Source of the DNA: Galerina marginata
Taxonomy: Eukaryota > Basidiomycota > Agaricomycetes > Agaricales > Galerinaceae
Assembly (NCBI GenBank): GCA_023014335.1
Contig: JAECYW010000021.1
Coordinates: 372,001-436,000 of the forward strand
Reading direction: 5' to 3'
DNA: 64,000 nucleotides
Shown here: in pieces, positions 45,964 through 57,208 of the stretch
Numbering within the stretch: position 1 is the stretch's first letter
Layout: the number at the start of each line of letters is the position of its first letter
The notes under the pieces: generated by a model
What the model was told of the DNA's origin: nothing
Seen by the model: only the letters and a program-made list of their open reading frames with translations
The model's database searches: none
Made by a program: the position numbers and the translations under genes

Positions 45964-47474
45964 TCAGTATATAACATCACGGTTGTAAGAATCGACGATA
46001 ATTTGAGAGACGAACAAGTCATCACGAAATGCATGGGTATCGGAGTCAATGCAAGAGGTAAGGGAACACAAGCCATCAGGCCGCACAAGAAGAGGATATG
46101 CATCCTCATCACATATATCTGCACAAGTTCAATATGAGCATTAGCAAGGTTTCGAAAAGAAGGAAAAGAGAGTGAACATACCATCTACTATCCTCTTACC
46201 CAACGACTTTTTTACGACCGACGAACTTAAGTTGGTAGATACTGAAGGCGATTCTTGTTCGTGAGTACGAGGATCGTTGAGGGAGGGATATCCCATGTCA
46301 CCGTGTCCTAGAACAGATGGGCAATGTGAACAAAAAGTTAATAAAAATGGTAAAGGCAACAGAAAATAAAACGCACCCTTGAACCATCCGCTGCAGTCAT
46401 AAGAACCGCCGTTAATGGTTAAAATGTCCGTCCCATCGCATTGATCCGGTGGAGCCGATATAATGCGAAGATGGTGGTCAAGCGGCACAGGGGCCCAGCC
46501 ATCGACAATATTCTTGTTTGCAAGGATATTGGTGACGTCCAAAACATCCCCCGCAACTGAATCGTCAAGCAAAAGATCTTCCATCGAACCACGACTATCA
46601 CTGAAGGAACTCGCATCGGACTTCGGGTCCATGGACGAACCATCGCTGTGATCGCTCTGGACATAGCTGCCGTCTGAGTCTGTGAGATAAGCGAGCGACA
46701 GCACAGAGTCACCGGAGTCTGTGCATGACTCCAGAGACGGCACCGACCCATCTGAGTAGGCGCTAGATCGGATCGACCCGTCCCCGCCGGAAGCAACACT
46801 GCCCACCATTGAAACGTCTTCGGAGCTTGAACGTCTTTCGAGGATGTCTGACAAGGTATATGACGTGCCGGTCATGCGCAAGGATTCAGAAACAGACTCC
46901 AAAGAAGGCATAGAGTCGGGGGTTGACAAAAAGGTAGTTGCAGGAGAACCATCTGCGCAGTCGATTAAATAATACAGTCGTCATCTCAAAGTAATTGAAC
47001 TCGCCTAGCCTGAAGCCGTACCGGGTGCATTTGACGTTGAGGCTTTCGTAAAGTATCTTGTCGATATCAACTGCGAGTAAAACTGACTGAGTAAGGACGG
47101 AATAACATGAAGAGTTGACTTACCATAAAATCCGCAATGATCGTCAGTTTCCATACCGCAAACCAGGAGTATGCTGTTCTTATTAGTAGTAACAGGCCTA
47201 GAATCGTAACCGTGAAAGCACGTAGGCATATGGAACGTATGGCTCCGAGAATGCATCTGCAGTAACTCCGGTGCAAGAGGGTAGCCACGGTAGTCCAAGG
47301 GACTAGAATAATCAGTCAATATCAGCTTCACAAAAGCCAGCAAACTCACTAAGCAATCTCCTGAAGTTTGGATGGAAACGGATAGACCTGGAAGGTAGTC
47401 AAGTTGGAAGCAGCGCGTTGCTGTTCAATGAGTTTCAATTCAGAGCAATCTCTATCACTTCGGATGACACTCAT
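45964..47474 (-). CDS. Acidic Ser/Asp-rich protein of unknown function
   Basis: From ATG 47474, MSVIRSDRDCSELKLIEQQR; then TTFQVYPFPSKLQEIAYPLD (joined over an intron), a conserved-looking block MPTCFHGYDSRPVTTNKNSI and GMETDDHCGFY; then ILYESLNVKCTRYGFRLDG, joined over an intron at 46953-47004 that starts GCGAGT. A long Ser/Asp/Gly-rich region (about 46560-46930), then CDGTDILTINGGSYDCSGWF and GHGDMGYPSLNDPRTHEQ, ending SYNRDVIY. Five introns, all frame-consistent, so it is very probably real. Not recognised; the middle is likely disordered. Convergent with the nuclease-helicase. Confidence 0.6.
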
Positions 47475-47879
47475 GATGGTGACGCAGAATATGGAACAAC
47501 TCGACGAAAGCTATCGCATTTTATACGACAAAAAAAGGCTAAGCGGCTTCGCAGAGTGGACGAACACACTTGGAACACAACGTGAATGGTCGTGCATCGG
47601 ATCCACCTTGGGCGATGTCAATAACAAAACAGATAAAATTCGTCCAAACATCACATAATATCGCAATATTTAGTAAGCATTGATACAAACCTACAAAGCC
47701 AAACAACCCATTATACAGGTCTTCGAGAACTTAGGCACCAAATATCAAGGATTCCAGGACGATAATTCCACACAAATGTCGCCAAAATGTACAGCCGCTT
47801 GCCAACGAAAGTGTAAATCGTTCGGAAATCCGGGATAAAAGAAACGGAAGTCTTCGCAAAGCCAGAGGCAACCGAAGAC

Positions 47880-49077
47880 ATGGATCCACTCTTTAGGAGG
47901 TATGTGAACAATTCCATTGCGTCGGAAGCACCGGCCTCACATCTCATTCCATATTGCACGACAGTTCCGGGGTAACTCTACCCAAACTGGCCAATGAGAT
48001 AATCGACAACATTGTGACGCTCCTCCCTAACAAGGACATGGCGTCGTTCATGAGAACGTCATGGATTATTCACCATATCACAGCCAGGGTTCTATACCGG
48101 CACATATCGTTGGCGAACATCCAGGCTCGTAACTTTTTCAAGACAGTGGCTGAATCTTCCGCAGAATATGGGACGTATACTAGGTCCCTGCGGTACACCG
48201 TAACAACGAGCGCAGACGTCTACTTGACGTATTGCTTGCTGTGCGATGCACTGAAGAACATGAACCTGCTACAAACCTTGACAGTCGACGTATCGCACGA
48301 CCATTCTCCGATCCTCCTCTTTATGCTCCGCCGAAAATCCATCATAAATGCAACTCGAAATCACTCGATCCAGTTTTCGGACATGCTGCCCAACCTGCGG
48401 TCACTGAATCTAAACGGTGAATTAAAGTTGTCCCAGCTTGCAACCAATCGCTGCATCACTTCCATATGCATCTCACATATTATGCAAAAGGAGGAACTTT
48501 CATATTTTGTTGAGGCTGCTACTGGTGGATCACCGGAAAACACGACCTTACGAAAGCTCGTTATTTCCCTTCACTACACTCTCAGCTCGAAAGTGGCCGA
48601 TCCAATTTCAGTTCTTGGATTGGCATTTCCCAAACTCCGGTACCTGACCTTACGGACAGCAACTGCGAATGCCTTGGTAAGCAGCATTTTACCCGTTGAA
48701 TTAAACAATAATTAATCTCCACCGTCTGATAGGAGGCTTCCAATGTTCTCGCGTCGGTCCCCCCCATATTCAAGGAAATCCGCACTTTCAGCCTCAACGA
48801 CTGGTCAATACTACAGCCCACCTTCGTCTTACCCATGAAACAAGCCATAGACGTTCAACGGGTTCATGTCAATTTCGCAGGCGACCTCAGGCAGGAATTA
48901 ACTACTATCATATTTGGTACCGTGAATTGGAAGAAAGCGATTTGTAGCGACAGATGGATCGTTACCTTCGAAAGTCCTAAAGCGTCGCTCGACAGTCCCC
49001 CAGAGAGCGTCTTAGACAAGGTCACAGAACAGCCGCTATTCTGGTCCGTAACGTATAAACGGTTCGATTTTTCTTAG
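47880..49077 (+). CDS. F-box-like protein
   Basis: ATG 47880 encodes MDPLFR; an intron (about 47897-47960, GTATGT...GACAG) joins it to SSGVTLPKLANEIIDNIVTL, an F-box (LPxEIxDxI, with SFMRTSWIIHH and RVLYRHISL as its second half), as in SCF ubiquitin-ligase adaptors. A second intron (48676-48732) precedes the last exon, which ends KRFDFS. The rest is the leucine-rich, repeat-like architecture usual in Agaricomycete F-box expansions. Target unknown. It is tail-to-tail with the Helitron gene. Confidence 0.7.
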
Positions 49078-49188
49078 GTAAACTTTTGATATTCCTGGCT
49101 GAAGTGAAACATCTTTTTCTACTACACTTACAGCCCCTAACCAATACGACTACCTCTACAAACTGATTCCTGTATATTATGGTATTTC

Positions 49189-49259
49189 ACGAGTCACTGT
49201 GACTCGTTTCCCTCAATCCCTCGATCCCCTTCCCGTACCGATGTCGCTATAACGACATC
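49189..49259. repeat. Two hairpins downstream of the Helitron ORF
   Basis: A near-perfect palindrome ACGAGTCAC-T-GTGACTCGT (49189-49207) and a stem-loop GATGTCG-CTATAA-CGACATC (49240-49259) lie 75-150 bases past the Rep/Hel stop. Helitrons end in a hairpin followed by CTRR; neither has CTRR at the expected distance on the minus strand, so they may serve as transcription terminators instead. Confidence 0.5.
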
Positions 49260-49334
49260 TCCCCTTTCGATAAGTAGTCAGGACATTGTAGAAAAATAAA
49301 CGGCAATTGCAATATATATGGCATAGCTTACCCA

Positions 49335-52300
49335 TCAAGCGATCAACGATTTAAGTCGAGTCAACTCACTTCGCAGCTCTTCAGGAAGGCGTTGATATAT
49401 CCTAGTGGCTGGGAACCATCGGAGAATCAAAAGACCGGAAAGTGACCTTACCCTTGAAAGCATGACATATACACCTTGACCTCTAGCAGTGGCAAGATCG
49501 ACTATGGCTCTTGTTAAGGTTCGACCTTGGCTCTTAAAATCCGTGTACACGTAGGCGGGAACTAAAGGGACCTGCCTTCGGCTAAACGTTCTGCTATTGA
49601 CCTCGGAGTTTTTTAATGGTCCATGCTCTATGCGCGTTGCCACTGGAAAGATGGGAACCGTGTCATCCGCTAGACCTTCAAATTTCATACCACACCCTGG
49701 AAATAAAACATACACCGCTTTTGCATAACGCAATCCCGCACCGTCCTCATCAAACTTTATATCATTTATTGTACCCTCCGAACCGTTAACTATACCGTTC
49801 TCAAATGCAAGATTCTCAGTCACCATCACCTTCATTCCAATGAAAAGGGGGAGACGGCCGAAAGCCTCACGGTTTATACTAGACGACAAACTCCACAGTT
49901 TCTTCTGCGCACGACCGACTACCAATTTCCTTGCGACGTAATCATAAGAATGGTAGACGCGCATCTCAGCTCCCTGGCGTTTAGCATGATACTTTACCAG
50001 TTTTGCATTGAGAACGTCACGAACTGCTTTACTTCCGACAATAATAGGTGCGTCTCTAAAACTTTCCATGACACTTGGATCAGAGCTGTGATTTTCCATC
50101 AGACGTGATTTGATGTAGTCCAAGTCAGTCATACCCCAAGGCGGCACTAACTTCTTTTCGCACTGGCCCACTCTTAATCTGGACAAAAACGCGGCATATA
50201 TAGGGTCCTCCAAATGGCGTACATTCCGGAGAAGCTCTACCACTGTGTCAACTTGACGCCACAAGAATGCGCCATTTAGTGCGCTTATGCCTTTATCATT
50301 TCTGGCCTCTGCAAAAGACTGATTTTTGACGAGTTCATTGGAATAAAGGGCATACTGTTTAGGTGGCTTGAGTTGAGCAAAATCTCCCATAAATATTACA
50401 TTGACACCGCCAAACGGTTTACCACTCGTCAATGTACGATTTCCTTTTCCTTGACGCATGGCGGTCGAAAGTTGACTGAAAAATCTTGCGCCAACCATGG
50501 ATATTTCATCAACAATTAAATACCCAACAGGATCCCATATATCAATAAGTCCAGGTACGTCTTTTGATTTCTGGTTAGGTGACGCGAGAATGAGGGAATG
50601 GAGTGTCTGCCCCATGATTAAAACGGCTGCTATGCCTGTAGGGGCGCCAAGAACTAACTCCCTCCGTCGACCTAATCGCTCTGATAACATGACGATTGAC
50701 TTGATAACGTGAGACTTTCCCGTACCACCAACCCCAGACACGTGCATTAGCAGCTGCTCGCGATCACCTACTATCATATGCCTAGCCACAAGGTTGAAAG
50801 CAAGTAGCTGCTCCCGATTATCATTAAGATTCATCTCATTGACAATGTCTTCTGCTATCCGAGCGCCTCTCAGCTGACTGTACGACGAGGGTGAGTCATC
50901 CACCAAGACAGCACGCATCGCGAGTGGTGAACCCAGACGCCGTCTATTGGAATTCCGAGCTGAGTCGGCGCCCATACCGTCTTCTTCAGCGATGACACGA
51001 CGTTTCCTCTTCCTCTTTTCGGACATAGCAGCAGCTTGTACCGCCATGGGTACACTATCTTCATCAGTTACCATGGACGGGAAACAGTCATGAGAAGCAT
51101 ACATTGAATAGTCTTCCATCCTCACAGGCAAACACATATCTAGCAATCGCGAGACATCGTCACCCAGTATATCCCCGACTTCTGAATTCCCTGTATCTCC
51201 GCCATCGCCATCTTCCATGCTGAAGAACGGATCAAACATATAGACGTCGCCAAAATCTACCGTCTGCATTAATCCCGAGCTATCCGAAACATGGACTCTC
51301 GCAGCTTCATCATCAGCGTCATCACACGATGCTCGAGTACGGTCTTTTCGAGGGTGATTGTCTCTAGCATCACTGCATTCTGTGAGTACACGCATATTAC
51401 CAATAATATTTTTATGGAACGAGGATAGTGAAGCTTTATAGTCATCAAACTCGGCGCTCCAACTTGAAGCAGCACTCTTCAAATCAAGAGGCACCCTCCA
51501 CGGCTTGAACATCGTCAACATATCTCTGGCCCACATTTCCTTCATCTCATCCGATCTTTCAGGATTCGGTGCATTTGGCCCCAAAAGAACTGGGACGTGG
51601 CGTTGACGGTCTCTTCGGATTACGAGATAGTGAGTTTCAACTTGCGGATGATCAGTGCTAATGAAATTCCCAGTACAATCCACCTTCTCACAGGGAACGC
51701 TACTATGGCGCTTTTTCAGGGTGAGGGAAACGAAATCATAAAGACACAAGCTCTCGAACTCGGTATCAAGACTCCTGTACATGTAGTCGAGTCGCTGATT
51801 TGAAACATTAACAGATTTTGGCCCCAGTGTTAACGCTACGTGTTCTTCGTCAAGACCTTCACCGGAAAGTCGACCTTCATATGCAGCCCATTCTGTCTCG
51901 ACGTATTTCTTAATAAGGCCCCAATGCATAACGACAAAATGTTCCGATTTGTAGTGATCACCCCCGCCTACAAGATAACTCATAACTTGTGCATGCGATA
52001 TTTCCTGACGGCCCATCATGCTGTTAACGGCCCCTGTGACCGCACCCACAGTTTGATTCTCGGTACAGGAGGCAGACCCGTCAGGTATACGTTCATAAGC
52101 CTTTTTCACTGCATAAGTTAAAGCTGACATCCCAACGTGAACAGGGAGAGACGGTTTTGTCACGTAATCTGTAACATAGTATAGGAAAGCTTTAGCAGCC
52201 TCGCCAGACCCTACGAACTTCACATCCATGTTACAACGGAGAAGGAATGTTACCACGTCGGTGTGAGAAGCGATCCTCGGATGACGTCGCCTAAGCATTA

Positions 52301-55229
52301 TGGCGCAAGTGTCTTCGTCTAACATTGTCGATTCCCGTGTCTGACCGTCCATTCCCATTCGACAGTTCTGATCACTCTTCTCCTGCCCCCGCTCCAAATA
52401 CTTCCAACAAGTAGCCTGGTGCTCATGCCAAGCGTATCGATGGAGGAGCTGTACTACGGAATGGTTATACTCTCTCCAAAAAGCATCACGATCATCCGAG
52501 AATAACTTAGTCAACGGAGAGCAAATCGTACCTGGGTGAGTTTCCCCTATCTCCTTATTGAGTACGCGTCGCGGAAATCTTTGCAGTTGTTGTTCTGTAG
52601 TAGACACCCCAGGAAACTCACAGTTAACCACTGATTCTAACCAGCCAAATACCTTATCACGATATTCAGGAGAGGCATGCATCTTATCTCGCAAAGCTTG
52701 AGGTGAGAGATGACCCTTCAGCCATATCAACATATGACAATGCAATGTTCCCTTCCCTTGGGCTTCTACAGTTCCGTAATACGCAACACACTTTCCATAA
52801 AGCCCGTCACCTTCACGTCCGTATCGGAGAATTATTCTGATGAATTTGGTAATCACCAAATCGAAGAATCTCGCGCACGACGACGGATTACGAGCAGCGA
52901 ACAACTTGCGCTTCCAATCGGTCCATTCTTCTCCCATTGCATCTTCAATTCGAATATTTTCCCCTGCGAATAACCTCACAATCGGATGATCGACATCAGA
53001 CGGATTTAAAGTGATAAAAAGTGTCGGTGCTCCTCGGTAAGTTATAAGGGAACGAATCTCGTTCCTTAACATCGACTTGTACCCATCACTGCCTGGTATG
53101 TGTCTAGCAACCATCCTAAGCGAAGCAAGCAAATGAAACGCTTTCTTTTCTTTGTCGCAGGTCGGCCTATACTGGACGTTCTTCTGGCACTTATCGTGCA
53201 ATTCGTTCAATATCTCAGGATCAACACTCAACAAGTTCTCAACTATACCCTGATGCAAATGTCGAGATACAGTAAATCTCAGAGTCTGCGACACCATGGA
53301 TTTTCGACAAACATTATGAAACACAAACGCGAATTCCGGGTCCCTTTCGAACGGACTATCATCCACCATCAATAAATGCGATAATTGCTCCTGCATACTA
53401 ATGTTAATCCGTCTCCCAGGGTGATAAAAACCACCGATTCCCCACGGATCCAGATGAGGGAACAACCACGTCAAGATGGATGGGTTACGAAAGTCTGGAA
53501 GACTTCGTGCACCTTTTCCTGAAAGCAAGAACGGTTTTCCGCGGACACATCTTTCCACTGCCAGATTCTTCATCGTTTGGTAACTTATAGGTGAATCATC
53601 TCCCTCGGTATAACCAACATTTTCCATAAGAAGTTCATCGGTATGCATACCATCTTCAACTCCGTCAATGTTCCTCATTGTATAGTCCGAAGTAGCTGCA
53701 TCTATGGCATTATTCATGGGTATATGTCCAATGTGCACAGAAGTCAGCAGGCCTTCGTCAGTTCCGCCATCGAACAAATTATCAAGGTTGGACTGGTTGA
53801 AGCTAAAATGTTCTGACGGCCTGTAGTGCCTATTATTTGTAAGTAAAAACATTATCATATTTTTAACACGAGATCTCCTAACGAGGACAGGGCTATACTT
53901 TGATACAGTCGAACGAGATGGTATAGTACTGCCAACAAAGATTGCGCACATCGTGTCTCGTATAGCACTTGAATTTGGCGGAACCACCTCATTCATGCGG
54001 AAGACATCCAGTGGAGCAACCAGTACGTTTCCCCTCACACCTTTCCGGGCCCGATTTAAAATGTTTCTGTCGCTGACTTCAGTACCCTCGGTACTATTTA
54101 CGTTGAATCGACAAGTTATCGAATTGCATCGAGCGCGACATATCAACATTCTGTCGAAGAGAGTAGACTCGTCGAAAGAACGTTTGACATCGCTGGGTAA
54201 GTTATGATATCCGTAATATAACCAATTGCTCATCGCGAATTTGGGCATGGCTCCCGCGGCGAGCGACCTACAACACGGTACACACAATCGGAGGCGACCA
54301 ACACGATTTACGAACTCCAAGCCTTTCGAGCTAAGGATGGCTTTGCTGTAAACGTTTACGTCGTATGTTTGAGGCAGCAAACTGTCTGGTAAACAGTCGT
54401 TGCGAAGAAGCTTTAGATCAACAGTGCTGCCGTCTATGAAGTGTGACTCCGAATGAGGCATACGAATGCTGCAACTTGCGCAAACAACCGTGACCAACTT
54501 TGCTGTGTTCACCTCGTTATCCCATTCCTCCATAACCGACCATTTCTTATCGTTATCTAAAGGTTTCAAATGACCGTCGTCGTAATTCGGTGCAAATTCT
54601 TCATCGACGAGCATCCGTTGCCTTGGAGCATCAACTGAACCAACTGCCAGAAGTCCACTTTGACTTTCGGTCGTAGAATTAGCCGCGCAGTCACCCAATT
54701 CTTCACTTATCCCAGCCGTTGCAGCCGCATTTGGCTCGCCGATGAGTGTCCGTCTTAATTCACTGTGTGAAATATCAGTCGAACCGTCCGCGAGCGCTCC
54801 AGCAGCTGCAGGGGGGATGTCATCGAATTCAGGTCTAGTAGCTGTAAAGAAAAACTCGACTCCCTTTCGGGGAAATGGTCTTGTCTTGAATATGTACACA
54901 AAACCAGAACATCGACCATGGCAAACATGCTCAAAAAGCCTACGGCACAACATAGCCTTCGATTCTTTAGACGGGTTAATACCATGCGATTGACAAAGTG
55001 TGAAAAGGTCGCGCGCCAGGAAGCCCCGAAACCAGAACACTAACAAACGGACTGAAATGCCAACGACAAGGCAGGTAGGATCCTCCACGTAAGACTGCAC
55101 GTCTCTGACATCAACCCACACGCTGTAAAAACGATAGATGGAATTAAAATCTATAACTTTAACATCCGTATCGACACCTGTAGGATGATCTCGTGTGTAC
55201 TGTCTGACAGATATGACTGCAGAGGCCAA
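49335..55229 (-). CDS. Helitron replicase-helicase (Rep/Pif1-like)
   Basis: A single uninterrupted frame of 1964 residues encodes the rolling-circle transposase of a Helitron. N-terminal part: Cys pairs (VVCASCSIRMPHSE, RLCVPCCRSLAAG) typical of Agaricomycete Helitron proteins. Rep domain: HUH motif TLHCHMLIWLKGH (about residue 830) and the two-tyrosine motif FLYYVTDYVTK (about 1018). Helicase: Walker A SGVGGTGKSHVIKS (about 1500), Walker B LIVDEISMV (about 1573), GVNVIFMGDFAQLKP, and motif VI YVMLSRVRSLSGL near the end. All catalytic motifs look intact and no stop or frameshift is seen, so the element may be active or recently so. No introns, unlike all flanking genes. Confidence 0.95.
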   Translation of the reverse strand: MASAVISVRQYTRDHPTGVDTDVKVIDFNSIYRFYSVWVDVRDVQSYVEDPTCLVVGISVRLLVFWFRGFLARDLFTLCQSHGINPSKESKAMLCRRLFEHVCHGRCSGFVYIFKTRPFPRKGVEFFFTATRPEFDDIPPAAAGALADGSTDISHSELRRTLIGEPNAAATAGISEELGDCAANSTTESQSGLLAVGSVDAPRQRMLVDEEFAPNYDDGHLKPLDNDKKWSVMEEWDNEVNTAKLVTVVCASCSIRMPHSESHFIDGSTVDLKLLRNDCLPDSLLPQTYDVNVYSKAILSSKGLEFVNRVGRLRLCVPCCRSLAAGAMPKFAMSNWLYYGYHNLPSDVKRSFDESTLFDRMLICRARCNSITCRFNVNSTEGTEVSDRNILNRARKGVRGNVLVAPLDVFRMNEVVPPNSSAIRDTMCAIFVGSTIPSRSTVSKYSPVLVRRSRVKNMIMFLLTNNRHYRPSEHFSFNQSNLDNLFDGGTDEGLLTSVHIGHIPMNNAIDAATSDYTMRNIDGVEDGMHTDELLMENVGYTEGDDSPISYQTMKNLAVERCVRGKPFLLSGKGARSLPDFRNPSILTWLFPHLDPWGIGGFYHPGRRINISMQEQLSHLLMVDDSPFERDPEFAFVFHNVCRKSMVSQTLRFTVSRHLHQGIVENLLSVDPEILNELHDKCQKNVQYRPTCDKEKKAFHLLASLRMVARHIPGSDGYKSMLRNEIRSLITYRGAPTLFITLNPSDVDHPIVRLFAGENIRIEDAMGEEWTDWKRKLFAARNPSSCARFFDLVITKFIRIILRYGREGDGLYGKCVAYYGTVEAQGKGTLHCHMLIWLKGHLSPQALRDKMHASPEYRDKVFGWLESVVNCEFPGVSTTEQQLQRFPRRVLNKEIGETHPGTICSPLTKLFSDDRDAFWREYNHSVVQLLHRYAWHEHQATCWKYLERGQEKSDQNCRMGMDGQTRESTMLDEDTCAIMLRRRHPRIASHTDVVTFLLRCNMDVKFVGSGEAAKAFLYYVTDYVTKPSLPVHVGMSALTYAVKKAYERIPDGSASCTENQTVGAVTGAVNSMMGRQEISHAQVMSYLVGGGDHYKSEHFVVMHWGLIKKYVETEWAAYEGRLSGEGLDEEHVALTLGPKSVNVSNQRLDYMYRSLDTEFESLCLYDFVSLTLKKRHSSVPCEKVDCTGNFISTDHPQVETHYLVIRRDRQRHVPVLLGPNAPNPERSDEMKEMWARDMLTMFKPWRVPLDLKSAASSWSAEFDDYKASLSSFHKNIIGNMRVLTECSDARDNHPRKDRTRASCDDADDEAARVHVSDSSGLMQTVDFGDVYMFDPFFSMEDGDGGDTGNSEVGDILGDDVSRLLDMCLPVRMEDYSMYASHDCFPSMVTDEDSVPMAVQAAAMSEKRKRKRRVIAEEDGMGADSARNSNRRRLGSPLAMRAVLVDDSPSSYSQLRGARIAEDIVNEMNLNDNREQLLAFNLVARHMIVGDREQLLMHVSGVGGTGKSHVIKSIVMLSERLGRRRELVLGAPTGIAAVLIMGQTLHSLILASPNQKSKDVPGLIDIWDPVGYLIVDEISMVGARFFSQLSTAMRQGKGNRTLTSGKPFGGVNVIFMGDFAQLKPPKQYALYSNELVKNQSFAEARNDKGISALNGAFLWRQVDTVVELLRNVRHLEDPIYAAFLSRLRVGQCEKKLVPPWGMTDLDYIKSRLMENHSSDPSVMESFRDAPIIVGSKAVRDVLNAKLVKYHAKRQGAEMRVYHSYDYVARKLVVGRAQKKLWSLSSSINREAFGRLPLFIGMKVMVTENLAFENGIVNGSEGTINDIKFDEDGAGLRYAKAVYVLFPGCGMKFEGLADDTVPIFPVATRIEHGPLKNSEVNSRTFSRRQVPLVPAYVYTDFKSQGRTLTRAIVDLATARGQGVYVMLSRVRSLSGLLILRWFPATRIYQRLPEELRSELTRLKSLIA

Positions 55230-55957
55230 AAAATATGTAGATCATCAGAGTCAACATCGATACGACATCAAAGCCGGTGTAACAATGCAGTGCATATTTC
55301 GTTATCAAGTTCAGATTTGTATGTTTTATTTCATTGGGATTGTAGAAAAAGTACCAATCAGAAAACAAATATTGGCGGTACAGTCAAAGGACGAACTCAC
55401 AGTCGTTGCGGAAATCAACCGACGCCATTAGCGGGATAAAATATCTACGTGATGGCGCAATGGGTAACGTTGCAGAGTAAAAGCTTTTAGCAGTTGGGGC
55501 TGCGCGGTTGACAAATTTCGAAGAATTCGACGTTTCTTTTATACCCTCGCTTACAGTAAGGCCCTTCAATCCGTCAATACACACTAGCTGGCGGTACTGA
55601 ACAATAAACCATAATAACGGCATACAAACCAGGACATATTACGCTAGTCAAACAATGCCATCATTTCGTCTATTTTCACCATCAACCTCCATAGTCAATG
55701 ACCACACAAAAGAGCTAAGGCACATCGAACGTACTGTATGTTGACATGTAGACAACAAGGTAAGTTTCTAAACAAGAGATCCTAGGGCAGCATTTCCGAA
55801 GAAGTGGCACAGACCCACGCCCTCACATACATTGACGGTCGTTTTGACGCCGAGATTGTAACACACGACAGCCGCAAATAAATATAGAGATGTATGAACG
55901 CAGTCTGCTGAAATTGACCCATACAACATCGGTTTGTATCACATCGCAAAACTGTCC
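55230..55957. other. Intergenic, Helitron to R2-like gene
   Basis: About 730 bases shared by the divergent Helitron (-) and R2-like (+) genes. No canonical Helitron 5' TC end could be fixed and no other gene is visible. Confidence 0.4.
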
Positions 55958-57208
55958 ATGGAATCTATCAGCAGCCGACTATTTCCAACCGGATTGCCCG
56001 CTGTGATAAACACCGACGGAGATCCCCTACTATCTGAAGCAAGCGACCATTTCGTATTGTTCCCTATACGCTTCCCTGCTGTACGTTCCCTCTACTATGC
56101 AGAATTATTTACTAATACAGTGATTATCAGCTCTGGAAAACTTATAAAGGAATTCAAGCCAATTTCTGGGTGGCGGAGGACGTCGCGTTAGCCTACGACG
56201 CAGACACAATCGGGGGAATTTTAACGGCAAGCGAAAGAGAAACCCTCTTAACTGTAATGATCATATTAGCTTCGTTTTACGAATGGGTCACAAAGCCGTT
56301 AGCCACTCAACTATCCTCGCGAGTGACTGCACCGGAAGCACGATGCAGTTTCGGGTTCGTTAATATGATGTGCGTGTTATTCTATACTTTCATGCACCGT
56401 CTTCTATCTTAGTATTTGAACCCGGTACAACAGAAAGAACGTTCATTGCGAAGTTATTTCTAGCTTCTTAATATCGATGGACACGCTAGAGACCCAGGTA
56501 TTCGGTTGCATGGACAGTCCGACCAGCGAGCTATACATCAATGAGAAGGTGAAATGGATACAAAATTATGCACGACCTAATTACCTCGGACCCTGCTGCA
56601 TTCAAATCGTTGCTCTTGCTGCTGGCGAGGAGATATTCACTTCGTCTCTTCATGCCATTATACTAGCCCTTACCGAAAAAGCTAGCGTGCACGGATTCAC
56701 CGAGTTGTTCGAAAAAATTACCCGCGACAACGACGAAAATGCCAAGTTCTTATCAATGATCCTATTCCATCTCGAAGAAAAACCAAACAGCGAAGTCGTC
56801 GAAAAAATGATTAGAGAGGCTGTGGATATTGAAAAAGACCTGACTTCAAGTGAGCAAACAGACGTCCCCGTATAAAGTAGCAACAATAATCCACTCATAT
56901 AGAAGCATTTTCCGAGCAACACGTCGATATAGATACGCAAAAGATACAACAGTACACCGAGTTTATGGGTGATAGACTGATACAAACCATGGGATACCCT
57001 ATTATATACGGAACCCAAAACCCAGTAAGTTATTCCAGAAAAATCTGCGAGCGCAGGCACTTACAACCGAAAATCATAGTTCGCTTTCATCAAGATGAAG
57101 TCAGCCCAATCAAGGCTAACTGAAGTCCGAAACGACCTCGACAATAAAAATTATACACTTACGGGCTATCGGAACGACATTGTATTACTTCCATCCGAAG
57201 ACTTCTAG
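55958..57208 (+). CDS. Ribonucleotide reductase R2-like protein, metal ligands lost
   Basis: Six exons (55958-56080, 56131-56371, 56413-56447, 56498-56849, 56903-57024, 57080-57208) sum to 1002 bases, 333 residues. R2 landmarks: DPLLSEASDHFVLFPIRFPA, LWKTYKGIQANFWVAEDVA, VTAPEARCSFGFVNMM, VKWIQNYARPNYLG, VALAAGEEIFTSSLHAI, FEKITRDNDENAKF, QQYTEFMGDRLIQTMGYP and a C-terminal EDF tail as used to bind R1. The di-iron site is ruined: Asp of the FWxAExxD motif is Ala, the ENIHSEMY helix is missing, and RDEGLH is replaced by RDNDEN. Exons 2/3 and 3/4 need GC donors (56372, 56448), so that part is less certain. Probably a non-catalytic partner or a decaying copy. Confidence 0.75.

Noticed and set aside
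49189..49207. Helitron 3' terminus
   Set aside because: No CTRR follows at the expected distance and no matching TC end was identified.
56477..56875. Independent 132-codon protein
   Set aside because: It is exon 4 of the R2-like gene; the apparent stop lies within the next intron.
57205..57208. Overlapping stop codons as a regulated convergent overlap
   Set aside because: Explained by chance through the palindrome CTAG, and the minus gene is doubtful.
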